64,000 nt of DNA from Pseudomonas gingeri (GTDB taxonomy: Bacteria > Pseudomonadota > Gammaproteobacteria > Pseudomonadales > Pseudomonadaceae), in contig NZ_JACAPR010000010.1 in assembly GCF_013385635.1 (NCBI RefSeq), forward strand, positions 1 through 64,000, written 5' to 3'. Below, piece after piece: positions 16,169 to 24,622 of the stretch. The notes below the pieces were generated by a model. That model was not told the origin of the DNA. It did not search any database and saw nothing but the letters and a program-made list of their open reading frames with translations. Every line of letters starts with the position of its first letter. The first letter of the stretch is position 1. The position numbers and the translations under genes were made by a program.

Positions 16169-16489
16169 TCAGTCGTGCTTTTTCATCAGGTGCGGCGCCA
16201 TGTTCAGCGCCTGGTTGCGGCGTGTCCGGCGACGGCTGCGACGCCAGAGCCAGACGCCGCAGTACAGCACCAGCAGGCCCACCACCAGGATCACCGCCGA
16301 ACCGGTCGTGGTGGCGTTCAGGTCAGCCATCGCCGGTGCGTGTCCCAACAGGCTGGCGGCACCGGCCATGGCCAGCAGCACCCCGAAGGTTGCCAGGAGC
16401 GCCGCGAAACCGGCGCCCAAACGCGAACGCCAGGTGCTCTGGCCCTTGGGGCGCAGTCGGCGAGCGTCAAAACCATCGGATATCTTCAT
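16169..16489 (-). CDS. Small two-TM membrane protein, unknown function
   Basis: A 106-residue protein (MKISDGFDARRLRPKGQS...) with two hydrophobic segments: about 24-47 (AGFAALLATFGVLLAMAGAA) and about 62-80 (VILVVGLLVLYCGVWLW). A highly basic tail follows (RRSRRRTRRNQ). The loop between them would be periplasmic. Start: ATG with AGGA upstream. I do not recognise the family. It lies between the cysteine hydrolase and the Smr gene on the same strand. Confidence 0.65.
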   Translation of the reverse strand: MKISDGFDARRLRPKGQSTWRSRLGAGFAALLATFGVLLAMAGAASLLGHAPAMADLNATTTGSAVILVVGLLVLYCGVWLWRRSRRRTRRNQALNMAPHLMKKHD

Positions 16490-16594
16490 TCCGATTTCCT
16501 CTATGAGTATCGGCCCTTCGACCGGGAGATGATCGGCTTGTTCCTGACGCGGTTGGGAAATCGGCAAATGGTGGGTGGTTCGGCACCTGTAACA

Positions 16595-16621
16595 GATGGG
16601 CGGTCGCAAGGACGACCCATC
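16595..16621 (-). terminator. Possible hairpin after the cysteine hydrolase gene
   Basis: GATGGGCGGTCG pairs with CGACCCATC (one bulge) around a short loop, starting 11 bp past the hydrolase stop. There is no strong T-run, so termination is uncertain. Confidence 0.3.
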
Positions 16622-16631
16622 CTGTGCGGGT

Positions 16632-17222
16632 TCAGATCAGGTCTTTGGTCAGGGCCAGGGTGGCGAAGTTGTCGGCCATGATCGCCATTTCAGTGCGCTG
16701 GACCTGCTCGGCACTGATGATCTCGCCCTTATAGGGCAGGTCGCGGGTGGCGCAGGCATCTTCCACCAGGGTGCAGCGAAAGCCCAGGTTCTTGGCGGCG
16801 CGCACGGTGGTGCTGACGCTGGAGTGGCTCATGAAACCGCAGACGATCAGGTCCAGCGAGCCAAGCTCCTGCAGGTGTTTCTCCAGGCCGGTGCCGTGGA
16901 AGGCGCTCGGCAGCAGCTTGCCGATCAGGGTTTCGTCGCCCTGGGGTTCGAGGCCGGGAATGAATTCGCCGCGTTCTCCCTGCGGGTCGAACAACCCGCC
17001 GACCGTGCCCAGGTGACGGATATGCACGATCGGCCGGCCGGCCGCGCGGGCGGCAGCGACCAACTGCTTGATGTTGTCGACGGCCGCCTGCATGCCGGAC
17101 AGCGCGAGCGGGCCGCTGAGGTATTCTTTCTGGGCATCGATGATCAACAGGCTGGCATGGTTCAGATTGGCTGCTGCATAACCACGGCCGCTGAGTTGAA
17201 ACATCGTCTTTGGAACGGACAT
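16632..17222 (-). CDS. Isochorismatase-like cysteine hydrolase
   Basis: A 196-residue protein of the cysteine hydrolase/isochorismatase-like fold. Catalytic residues expected for the family are visible: Asp in LLIIDAQKEYLSGPLAL (about 28), Lys in IGKLLPSAFHGTGL (about 101) and Cys-equivalent Ser/His in IVCGFMSHSSVSTTVRAA. In the last motif the nucleophile position reads Ser-His-Ser-Ser rather than the usual Cys, and the Cys of IVCGF is earlier. The substrate is unknown. Start: ATG with AAGGAG upstream. It is divergent from prmB. Confidence 0.8.
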   Translation of the reverse strand: MSVPKTMFQLSGRGYAAANLNHASLLIIDAQKEYLSGPLALSGMQAAVDNIKQLVAAARAAGRPIVHIRHLGTVGGLFDPQGERGEFIPGLEPQGDETLIGKLLPSAFHGTGLEKHLQELGSLDLIVCGFMSHSSVSTTVRAAKNLGFRCTLVEDACATRDLPYKGEIISAEQVQRTEMAIMADNFATLALTKDLI

Positions 17223-17441
17223 TCTGGGGCTCCTTTGAGTGGGGCTTTTGCCGCATTGTCCTCCGGCTGAGCGCGTATGTGAATCGCTACCCGCGCAGGC
17301 GGCGTGGTTCCTGGCCTGTAGCCATGTCAAGGGGTGTTTGCCGGAGGTCGAAAAGGCCCTCCATGATGTCTTTTTGCCTTGTTTCCACCCGATGTCCGTT
17401 TGGCTGTTAGAATCGCCCGTCGTTTTTTCAGGAGTCTACCC

Positions 17442-18350
17442 GTGATCACTTCCCGCCTGCGCACCCTGCGCGACCACATCCGTTGGGCTGTCAGCCGTTT
17501 TCATGGCGCGGATCTGTTTTTCGGTCATGGCACCGACAACGCCTGGGACGAAGCTCGTCAACTGGTGCTGGGTGCGCTGCACCTGCCCTGGGAAATCGCC
17601 GACAGCTACCTCGACTGCCGCCTGGAGGACGACGAGCTGACGCATCTGCAGCATCTGCTCAAGCGTCGCATCGAGGATCGGGTGCCGACCGCCTATCTGT
17701 TGGGCGAGGCCTGGTTCTGCGGGATGTCGTTCATTGTCGACGAACGCGTGCTGATCCCGCGCTCGCCGATCGGCGAATTGATCGAAAGCCGCTTTGCACC
17801 CTGGCTGGGCGCGGAGCCTGCGCGAATACTCGACCTGTGTACCGGCTCGGGCTGTATCGGCATTGCCTGCGCCTACGAGTTCCAGCAGGCGGAAGTGGTG
17901 TTGGCCGACCTGTCCTTCGAAGCGCTGGAAGTGGCGAACCAGAATATCGAGCGCCATGGCGTCGATGAGCGGGTGTTCACGGTCCAGGGCGATGGTTTCG
18001 ACGGCCTGCCGGGGCAGCGCTTCGACCTGATCGTGTCCAACCCGCCCTATGTCGATGCCGAGGATTTCGCCGACATGCCGGACGAATACCAGCATGAGCC
18101 GGAACTGGGCCTGGCCTGCGGTGAAGATGGTCTGAACCTGGTACGACGGATGCTCGCCGAAGCGGCCGATCACCTGACCGAGAAAGGTTTGCTGATCGTC
18201 GAGGTGGGCAACAGCCAGGTCCACGTCGAGGCCCTGTACCCGGAAGTGGACTTTGCCTGGCTGGACTTCGAGCGCGGTGGGCACGGGGTGTTCATGCTGA
18301 CGGCGCCACAGTGCCGTGAACACCAGGCGCTGTTCGCCTCGCGGGTCTGA
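17442..18350 (+). CDS. prmB: Ribosomal protein L3 N5-glutamine methyltransferase
   Basis: A 302-residue SAM-dependent methyltransferase of the HemK/PrmB family. Seen are an N-terminal helical domain (about 1-95), [13 protein letters not shown] near 106, motif [16 protein letters not shown] near 131 and the NPPY catalytic motif near residue 200. It methylates a Gln in ribosomal protein L3. I chose the GTG at 17442 because AGGAGTC lies 8 bp upstream and the protein then starts at the usual [15 protein letters not shown]; an upstream extension to 17379 lacks this. Genes in this neighbourhood (aroC, folE) are conserved with it in pseudomonads. Confidence 0.94.
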   Translation: MITSRLRTLRDHIRWAVSRFHGADLFFGHGTDNAWDEARQLVLGALHLPWEIADSYLDCRLEDDELTHLQHLLKRRIEDRVPTAYLLGEAWFCGMSFIVDERVLIPRSPIGELIESRFAPWLGAEPARILDLCTGSGCIGIACAYEFQQAEVVLADLSFEALEVANQNIERHGVDERVFTVQGDGFDGLPGQRFDLIVSNPPYVDAEDFADMPDEYQHEPELGLACGEDGLNLVRRMLAEAADHLTEKGLLIVEVGNSQVHVEALYPEVDFAWLDFERGGHGVFMLTAPQCREHQALFASRV

Positions 18351-18364
18351 TCGCGGAGCGCTTT

Positions 18365-18459
18365 GTGGGAGCCGGCTTGCTGGCGATAGCGGTGCTTCAG
18401 GCGCCGCTGATCTCATTGAATGGCCGCCTACGGCGGATCGCCGGCAAGCCGGCTCCCAC
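18365..18459. repeat. REP doublet (REPIN), GCCGGCTTGCCGGC type
   Basis: GTGGGAGCCGGCTTGCTGGC (from 18365) faces ATCGCCGGCAAGCCGGCTCC (from 18437); one mismatch between arms. It lies between the convergent prmB and the next minus-strand gene. Confidence 0.85.
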
Positions 18460-18479
18460 GGGTTCGCTGGAAAACTTGT

Positions 18480-19271
18480 CTAGCGGTGCGTGGCGATCCA
18501 GATCAACAGCCCGGCCTGGAACATTGCAAAGGCCACCAGGCAGGTGATGGTGAAGCGCAGCCCGCTGTCTTCGCGCTTGAACTTGCTGACCCGTTCTTCC
18601 TGCTGGCGCAGCTTCACTTCCTGCTCCATCAGGTTCTGCTCGGCGTTCTGCAGCATCTGCGCGGCTTCGAGAATTTCCACGAATTGCAGCTTCTCGGTAT
18701 TCCACTGTGCCAGCAGTTCGCCGACCTGCAGGTCCTTGTAGCTACCCTTGAGGTGTTGGGGATCGGCGTAGACCACGTCGAAACCCTGCACCCGCAGGAA
18801 GTGATCGCGGCGCAGGCGGGTGTCTTCGTTCAGCGCGTCCTTGTTCTGCAAGGCCGCGCCGTCGACCCGGTAGTGCGACCATTTCTTCTGCGCCCAGATC
18901 GCGGCCTGGGCCACCAGGAAGCGGCCGATGCCGCGGTTCCACGGCTCCACCTGCAAGCCGCTCTCGGGCCCGAAGTGCACGCGCTTGGTGGTGTGGTCGA
19001 CCCACATGTCCAGCTGGTTCTGTTCCTTGCGTACCCGTTGCGCCGGCAACTGGATACTCATGCGCAGCAGGCTGCGCTCCTTGTTGTTGCGCTCGGCATA
19101 GCCGAACTGGACAAACCGCAGCGGCCGTCCGCCGGTGGCGCGGTCAGTGGTCAGCGGCGCCAGACGCAACATCTTGAAGTGCTCGGGCTGCACATCCGCC
19201 CACGGCAGATCCACCGGCGCGGGTTCGGCGGCTGCGGCGTTGCTTTCGGGTGACGCTTGGGTATCAGTCAT
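18480..19271 (-). CDS. Conserved hypothetical protein with C-terminal membrane anchor
   Basis: A 263-residue protein (MTDTQASPESNAAAAEPAPV...). An acidic, Ala-rich N-terminus is followed by a mixed domain (about 45-195) with many Trp and Arg residues (WVDHTTKRVHFGP, GRFLVAQAAIWAQKKW). A coiled-coil-like stretch (about 200-240: EAAQMLQNAEQNLMEQEV, RQQEERVSKFKRE) precedes a C-terminal TM segment (FTITCLVAFAMFQAGLLIWIA). It looks like a tail-anchored inner-membrane protein facing the cytoplasm. I do not recognise a family. Start: ATG preceded by AGGA. Confidence 0.75.
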   Translation of the reverse strand: MTDTQASPESNAAAAEPAPVDLPWADVQPEHFKMLRLAPLTTDRATGGRPLRFVQFGYAERNNKERSLLRMSIQLPAQRVRKEQNQLDMWVDHTTKRVHFGPESGLQVEPWNRGIGRFLVAQAAIWAQKKWSHYRVDGAALQNKDALNEDTRLRRDHFLRVQGFDVVYADPQHLKGSYKDLQVGELLAQWNTEKLQFVEILEAAQMLQNAEQNLMEQEVKLRQQEERVSKFKREDSGLRFTITCLVAFAMFQAGLLIWIATHR

Positions 19272-19370
19272 TCGGCGAGATCCTGTCCGTGTCCAGCTTG
19301 CCGGCAACAATATCGATACCGGCAATGGCCTTATCGGCCGTTTCTGTCAGGACTGGAGGGCAAAATCATC

Positions 19371-20327
19371 TCAATGGCGAGCAAGTCCGTCGATAAAGGC
19401 GGTAATCCGTCCTTCCAGCTCGGCGGCCAATGGCAGTTGCGGGTCATTGTAGGAGGCCAGTTGGCGCTGGACATCGGCGGGCACGATGCGCAGGACGTGA
19501 TTCATGCCATCAACCAGCACCAACTGTGCATCCGGCTTGGCCTTCTGCAGGTCCCGGGCGTCGGCGATGCTGACCTGGATATCGTTGCGACCCTGGATGA
19601 TCAGTGCCGGCATTTTCAGTTTGCCGAAGGCTGCCGCCGGGTCCTGGCGGAACAGGCTGATCAGGTAGGGCTGGACGCTGGGGCGGAAGATCGGTTCCAG
19701 TGGTAGCGGGATATCGTTGTCCGGACGCCCGGCCTTGAGACTGTCGAGCAATTCGTTGCTGCGCAGCATCAGTGCCGGTGGCAGTCGGTTGGCCAGTTGC
19801 TGGCGGATCACCTGGTCGACCGGGCGACCGCTGCCGGCCAGGGAAATGACTCCGTCGGCATCCAGCTTCGGCGCGGCGAGGGCAGCGATCAACGCACCTT
19901 CGCTGTGACCGAGCAGGATCAGTGGTCCCAGGCGCGGGTCGGCCTTGAGCTTCTCGCCCCAGGCCACGGTGTCGGCGACGTAGCCTTCAATGCTCAGGTT
20001 GCGTTCATCGGGGGCGGCGGCCAGGCTCGCGGCCACGCCGCGCTTGTCGTAGCGAACGCTGGCGATATTGTGCCTGGCCAGCAGCCAGGCCAGGCGCTTG
20101 AGGCTGTCATTGCGCGCACCGTCCGGGTTGTTGCCGTCGCGATCGGTGGGGCCGGAGCCGGCCACGATCAGCACCACCGGTACTGGCTTGGCGGACTGGG
20201 GCAGCAGCAGAGAACCGAACAGTTCGCCGCTGCCGGTGTCCAGGCTGATGGGGCGTTGCAGCACTACGCCAGCCTGGGTGAAACCGCTGAACAGGGTCAA
20301 GGTAAGGAGCAAAACACGTAGCATCAT
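19371..20327 (-). CDS. Exported alpha/beta hydrolase (serine hydrolase)
   Basis: A 318-residue protein with a signal peptide ([19 protein letters not shown]) and an alpha/beta-hydrolase fold. Seen are the oxyanion-region [19 protein letters not shown], the nucleophile elbow GHSEG (Ser near 143) and the late Asp (GRNDIQVS) and His (DGMNHVLR) of the triad. [10 protein letters not shown] places it with periplasmic esterase or peptidase-like hydrolases of the DUF-type alpha/beta group. The substrate is unknown. Two adjacent ATGs (20327, 20324) are possible starts. It is divergent from aroC. Confidence 0.85.
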   Translation of the reverse strand: MMLRVLLLTLTLFSGFTQAGVVLQRPISLDTGSGELFGSLLLPQSAKPVPVVLIVAGSGPTDRDGNNPDGARNDSLKRLAWLLARHNIASVRYDKRGVAASLAAAPDERNLSIEGYVADTVAWGEKLKADPRLGPLILLGHSEGALIAALAAPKLDADGVISLAGSGRPVDQVIRQQLANRLPPALMLRSNELLDSLKAGRPDNDIPLPLEPIFRPSVQPYLISLFRQDPAAAFGKLKMPALIIQGRNDIQVSIADARDLQKAKPDAQLVLVDGMNHVLRIVPADVQRQLASYNDPQLPLAAELEGRITAFIDGLARH

Positions 20328-20454
20328 CAAGCCATTATGGACAGGGTGTCGGTTGGACTCGCAACCGTCGATAAGGTTCGAGGATGAACTACTTGGACAG
20401 CCTGCGTATACTGGGCCGCTCGGTTATCTAGATCTGATTCGCGGAGCACCCTGC

Positions 20455-21546
20455 ATGTCCGGCAATACCTACGGCAAGCTGTTCACTGTCACCACCGCTG
20501 GCGAAAGCCATGGCCCGGCGTTGGTCGCCATTGTCGATGGCTGCCCGCCGGGCCTGGAGCTGTCCCTGGAGGACCTGCAGCGTGACCTCGACCGCCGCAA
20601 GCCCGGCACCAGCCGGCACACCACCCAGCGTCAGGAAGCCGACGAAGTGGAGATCCTCTCGGGGGTTTTCGAAGGCCGCACCACCGGCTGTGCCATCGGC
20701 CTGCTGATCCGCAATACCGACCAGAAGTCCAAGGACTACTCGGCGATCAAGGACCTGTTCCGTCCGGCCCATGCCGATTACAGCTACCACCACAAGTACG
20801 GCGAACGCGACTACCGTGGCGGCGGCCGCAGTTCGGCCCGGGAAACCGCGATGCGCGTGGCGGCCGGTGCCATTGCGAAGAAATTCCTGGCGAGCCAGGG
20901 CATCGTCATCCGCGGCTACATGAGCCAGCTGGGCCCGATCGAAATCCCGTTCAAGACCTGGGACTCGGTGGAGCAGAACGCCTTTTTCAGCCCGGACCCG
21001 GACAAGGTGCCCGAGCTGGAAGCCTACATGGACCAGTTGCGTCGCGACCAGGATTCGGTCGGCGCGAAGATCACCGTGGTCGCCGAAGGGGTGATGCCGG
21101 GTCTCGGCGAGCCGATCTTCGACCGCCTCGACGCCGAGCTGGCCCATGCCCTGATGAGCATCAACGCGGTCAAGGGCGTGGAAATCGGTGCCGGTTTCGC
21201 CTGCGTGGCCCAGCGTGGCACCGAGCACCGTGACGAAATGACCCCGCAAGGATTCCTCAGCAACAATGCCGGCGGCATTCTCGGCGGTATCTCCTCCGGG
21301 CAGCCGATTGTTGCGCACCTGGCGCTCAAGCCGACCTCGAGCATCACCACGCCGGGCCGCTCCATCGATATCCATGGCAATCCGGTGGACGTGATCACCA
21401 AGGGCCGCCATGACCCGTGCGTCGGCATCCGTGCTACGCCGATCGCTGAAGCGATGATGGCGATTGTGCTGATGGATCACCTGCTGCGTCATCGCGGGCA
21501 GAATGCGGATGTGCGCGTGAGCACCCCGGTACTGGGCCAGCTGTAA
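20455..21546 (+). CDS. aroC: Chorismate synthase
   Basis: A 363-residue FMN-dependent enzyme converting EPSP to chorismate, the last shikimate-pathway step before aromatic amino acids, folate and quinones. Full-length family signatures are present: [18 protein letters not shown] near 16, [13 protein letters not shown] near 45, the [20 protein letters not shown] region near 122, [10 protein letters not shown] near 246, and the FMN/substrate region [17 protein letters not shown] with [17 protein letters not shown] near the end. The stop codon overlaps the start of the MFS gene (TAATG), so the two are coupled. Confidence 0.98.
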   Translation: MSGNTYGKLFTVTTAGESHGPALVAIVDGCPPGLELSLEDLQRDLDRRKPGTSRHTTQRQEADEVEILSGVFEGRTTGCAIGLLIRNTDQKSKDYSAIKDLFRPAHADYSYHHKYGERDYRGGGRSSARETAMRVAAGAIAKKFLASQGIVIRGYMSQLGPIEIPFKTWDSVEQNAFFSPDPDKVPELEAYMDQLRRDQDSVGAKITVVAEGVMPGLGEPIFDRLDAELAHALMSINAVKGVEIGAGFACVAQRGTEHRDEMTPQGFLSNNAGGILGGISSGQPIVAHLALKPTSSITTPGRSIDIHGNPVDVITKGRHDPCVGIRATPIAEAMMAIVLMDHLLRHRGQNADVRVSTPVLGQL

Positions 21547-22700
21547 TGTTGGGAGCGCCGCTCCCTTACTGGCGGCTGTCCGGCTTCTACCTGTTCTACT
21601 TTGCCCTGTTGGGGGCGACGGCACCGTTCCTGGCGCTGTACTTCCATCACCTGGGTTTTGCCCCGGCGCGGATCGGTGAACTGGTGGCCATTCCCATGCT
21701 GATGCGCTGTGTGGCGCCGAACATCTGGGGCTGGCTGGGGGACTACACCGGCCGCCGCCTGGTGATCGTGCGCTTCGGTGCGGTCTGCACCCTGTTGGCG
21801 TTCTCGCTGATCTTCTTCGACAAAAGCTACGCCTGGCTGGCCCTGGTGATGGCCCTGCACGCCTTCTTCTGGCATGCGGTGCTGCCGCAGTTCGAAGTCA
21901 TCACCCTGGCGCACCTGCAAGGCCAGGCCGCGCGCTACAGCCAGATCCGCCTGTGGGGCTCGATCGGTTTCATCCTCGCCGTGGTGGCTCTGGGGCGGTT
22001 GTTCGAGTGGCTGAGCCTGGATATCTATCCGGTGGCCATCGTGGTGATCATGAGCGGTATCGTCCTGAGCAGCGTCTGGGTGCCCAATGCCCAGCCGCTG
22101 AGCCAGGCCAACCGGCCGGCGGGCGAGGGCTTTCTCAGGCAGTTGCGCAGTCCCGGGGTGCTGGCGTTCTATGGCTGTGTCGCGCTGATGCAGATGAGCC
22201 ATGGCCCTTATTACACTTTCCTGACCCTGCACCTCGAGAGCCTCGGCTACAGCCGTGGCCTGATCGGCCTGCTCTGGGCCCTGGGCGTGGTGGCGGAAGT
22301 CTTGATGTTCCTGGCCATGAGCCGGATTCTCACGCGCTTCTCCGTGCGCCGGGTGCTGCTGGTCAGTTTTCTCCTGGCGGCCTTGCGCTGGCTGCTGCTG
22401 GGTTCGTTCGCCGAGCACCTGTGGGTGCTGTTGTTCGCGCAACTGTTGCACGCCGCCACCTTCGGCAGCTTTCACGCCTCGGCCATCCATTTCGTGCAGC
22501 GTAGCTTCGGTGCGCGCCAGCAAGGGCAGGGCCAGGCGTTGTACGCGGCCCTGTCCGGCACCGGCGGAGCCTTGGGCGCCTTGTACGCCGGCTACAGCTG
22601 GAATGCCCTGGGGCCGACCCTGACGTTCAGTATCGCCAGCCTGGCGGCCCTGGCCGCCGCGATTATCATTGCCACACGCATGCAAGAGGATCGGCCCTGA
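21546..22700 (+). CDS. MFS transporter (HcaT/phenylpropionate-porter-like)
   Basis: A 384-residue protein with about 12 TM segments. Its start (YWRLSGFYLFYFALLGATAPFLALYF) and RIGELVAIPMLMRCVAPNIWGWLGDYTGRR segment (MFS motif A region) are typical of the 3-phenylpropionate/H+ symporter-like branch, which also includes many uncharacterised members. The ATG overlaps the aroC stop, implying reinitiation and co-expression. The substrate is unknown; the aroC linkage alone does not prove an aromatic substrate. Confidence 0.85.
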   Translation: MLGAPLPYWRLSGFYLFYFALLGATAPFLALYFHHLGFAPARIGELVAIPMLMRCVAPNIWGWLGDYTGRRLVIVRFGAVCTLLAFSLIFFDKSYAWLALVMALHAFFWHAVLPQFEVITLAHLQGQAARYSQIRLWGSIGFILAVVALGRLFEWLSLDIYPVAIVVIMSGIVLSSVWVPNAQPLSQANRPAGEGFLRQLRSPGVLAFYGCVALMQMSHGPYYTFLTLHLESLGYSRGLIGLLWALGVVAEVLMFLAMSRILTRFSVRRVLLVSFLLAALRWLLLGSFAEHLWVLLFAQLLHAATFGSFHASAIHFVQRSFGARQQGQGQALYAALSGTGGALGALYAGYSWNALGPTLTFSIASLAALAAAIIIATRMQEDRP

Positions 22701-22725
22701 GTCCGACCCGAGGAAAGAGAGCCCC

Positions 22726-23271
22726 ATGAGCAGCCTGTCCGTTTACCCCGTTGCCACTCCGGACCTTCCCAACAAGGTCCTGACCCATGTTGACGATATT
22801 GCCTCGACCCTGGCGGACCACGGTGTCCGTTTCGAGCGGTTGTCAGCCGCGATACCGGTTCGTGCCGGTGCCAGTCATGAGGAGGTGATAGCTGCCTATC
22901 GTGGGCAGATCGACCAACTGATGAGCGAGCGCGGTGGTGTTGCCGTCGAGGTCATCAGCCTCGACAACGACCATCCGCAGAAGGCCGAGTTGTGTGCGGC
23001 ACTCTTCGATGAACAACATCATGCGGCCAACGAAGTGCGCTTCTTCGTCGCCGGTCGCGGCTTGCTCAGCCTGCATATCGGCGACTACGTCTATGCCGTG
23101 CTGTGCGAGAGGAACGATCTGGTTTCGCTGCCGGCCGGTACACGTCACTGGTTCGACCTGGGCGAGAACCCGCGCTGCGTGGCGATTCGCCTGTTCGACA
23201 AGTCTGAAGGACGAGTAGTCAGTTTCACCGGCGAAGAGATCGCCGGCCACTTCCCGCGTCTTGACGACTGA
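22726..23271 (+). CDS. mtnD: Acireductone dioxygenase-like protein with altered metal site
   Basis: A 181-residue cupin of the ARD family, which in methionine salvage cleaves acireductone to KMTB and formate. Length and overall sequence fit MtnD (MSSLSVYP..., VLTHVDDIASTLADHGVRFER, EVRFFVAGRGLLSLHIGD, PAGTRHWFDLG). The metal motif HxHxxxE reads Gln97-His98-His99-A-A-N-Glu103, so the first His ligand is Gln; His99, Glu103 and His141 remain. mtnB and mtnC, usually adjacent in pseudomonads, are absent on both sides. It follows the MFS gene by 25 bp with AGGAAAGAG before the ATG. It may be inactive, altered, or a second copy. Confidence 0.85.
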   Translation: MSSLSVYPVATPDLPNKVLTHVDDIASTLADHGVRFERLSAAIPVRAGASHEEVIAAYRGQIDQLMSERGGVAVEVISLDNDHPQKAELCAALFDEQHHAANEVRFFVAGRGLLSLHIGDYVYAVLCERNDLVSLPAGTRHWFDLGENPRCVAIRLFDKSEGRVVSFTGEEIAGHFPRLDD

Positions 23272-23517
23272 ATCTACAAGGAAGCGACATTAAACAAGTG
23301 TTGGCCGGCAGGAACGATTAAAGCTTGAGTCAGAGTTGCATGTTTCAAGTTGTAGGACGTTGCCTATTGAAATGTCGGCCATCCCTGTTTGTGTTTGTAG
23401 TTGGTTGTTAAATCCCGCTTCTGTGTAACTCTCTGTTTTTTGATAGTTGTTCATTTGTTGCCGGAAAACCCTGGCGGCGGTCGTGCGACTTATTGAAATT
23501 CACAGGGAGGAACAGAC

Positions 23518-23868
23518 ATGAGCATTCCCAAGATGCCGGGTGCCGCTATCGGGCATACGGTCCGGCACCGACCGGTCGACAGGGTGGATCTGGGGGAGCC
23601 GCTTAAACAGGATGTTGTCCAGGTGGTGCTCCTGCCGGGTTTGAACAAACCCAGGAGAAATCGTCTCTCCAAAGCCAAGACCCTGAGCGAAAAGGAACTG
23701 GAAGTACTCCGGTGGGCGAGGGCGGGCAAGACGGTCTGGGAAATCAGCGTGATTCGCAATGTGTCGGAAGCCACCGTGAAGTTTCACTTGCGCAACATCT
23801 ATCACAAGCTGGGGGTGAGCAATCGTGCGCATGCGGTCGGCGAGGCGGTCAACCGTGGCCTGGTGTAA
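23518..23868 (+). CDS. Orphan LuxR-type HTH regulator without sensor domain
   Basis: A 116-residue protein. Residues 1-50 are low in recognisable features and rich in basic residues (PGLNKPRRNRLSKAK); residues 53-116 are a full LuxR/GerE helix-turn-helix domain (LSEKELEVLRWARAGKTVWEISV, NVSEATVKFHLRNIYHKLGVSNRAHAV). The HTH resembles the C-terminus of acyl-homoserine-lactone receptors (EVLRW, NRAHAV), but the ligand-binding domain is missing and no truncated remnant is visible upstream. A strong GGGAGGAA ribosome binding site precedes the ATG. It is an intact small DNA-binding protein; targets are unknown. Confidence 0.85.
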   Translation: MSIPKMPGAAIGHTVRHRPVDRVDLGEPLKQDVVQVVLLPGLNKPRRNRLSKAKTLSEKELEVLRWARAGKTVWEISVIRNVSEATVKFHLRNIYHKLGVSNRAHAVGEAVNRGLV

Positions 23869-23900
23869 TGGTTTTGTAGCGCGGGGATTGAAGGGGATGG

Positions 23901-23950
23901 GCCGCGGGTGGCAGGTCGGAGCGCCGGTCCCCATGATCACCACCCGCGGC
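23901..23950. terminator. Inverted repeat between convergent luxR-type and DUF3509 genes
   Basis: GCCGCGGGTGG (23901-23911) pairs perfectly with CCACCCGCGGC (23940-23950) over a 28-bp loop. Placed between convergent genes, it may stop transcription from both sides, but it lacks T-runs. Confidence 0.35.
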
Positions 23951-23968
23951 TGAACCTCTGCCGAGACC

Positions 23969-24241
23969 TCAGTGATAGGTCGGCAGGGCAAAGCGGTTCT
24001 GGCTCTGCAGCAGGGAAATCGACGGCAGTTCGCTGGCCTCGCCGGCCAGGTCGCGACGAATCGCGCTGATCACCCAGGTCAGTTGTTCCGCGGTATGCAG
24101 TTGGGCATAGGAAATCGAGCGTTTGACCTGCTTGCCATCACTGCCACGCAAGGTCAGTAACACACCACCGTCAGGGCGCGGTTGGGTGGTCACTTCGTAG
24201 TTGGAGAACACAGAAGAGAATTTTTCCTGGATCAGGTTCAT
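23969..24241 (-). CDS. DUF3509 family protein
   Basis: A 90-residue protein (MNLIQEKFSSVFSNYEVTTQPRPDGGVLLTLRGSDG...). The layout, with the N-terminal FSSVFSNYEV, GGVLLTLR, then an ISY...L-x-x-x-EQLTWVISAIRRDLA helix, fits the Pseudomonas-specific DUF3509 family. Function is unknown. It is cytoplasmic with no signal or TM segment, and multiple paralogues per genome are usual. Confidence 0.8.
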   Translation of the reverse strand: MNLIQEKFSSVFSNYEVTTQPRPDGGVLLTLRGSDGKQVKRSISYAQLHTAEQLTWVISAIRRDLAGEASELPSISLLQSQNRFALPTYH

Positions 24242-24622
24242 GTCGATCAGCTCCGTCAGCTCATGAATGGCTAGGCATGGACTGATAGGTGCAGTGATTG
24301 TGCCAGTATGTTTGTTTTTAAAAACTCATATTAATCAATTGCTTATGTTTATTTGAACTTTAGGGGATCGTGCAAATTGCAAGAATAGCCATCGTGCATC
24401 CTGCATTTTGCCCATTGCTTGCCAAGGCGTGCGGCAGCTGTGATCGAGGATACAAAACTTTTCAAAACCTTCGTGTACAGCCTCGCGCGGGGTGACGTAT
24501 TTTTTGCGCTGAGGCAGGCCTCAAGGAACTGCTCGAGTCCTGCGGTTGTGACAAGGAAGGTTGGCGAGGTTGTCCTCCCAGGCGACGTTCGCTCGATAAT
24601 AATAAAAGACAGGATGCGACCC
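24242..24622. other. AT-rich intergenic region upstream of the acyl-CoA synthetase
   Basis: This 381-bp divergent region has a strongly AT-rich patch at about 24300-24360, the probable promoter zone for both flanking genes. The acyl-CoA synthetase frame is open back to 24419 but without a good ribosome binding site. No other gene is seen. Confidence 0.4.

Noticed and set aside
24419..24622. Upstream extension of the acyl-CoA synthetase
   Set aside because: The residues show no family similarity and the region is AT-rich promoter-like; ATG 24623 has the better ribosome binding site.
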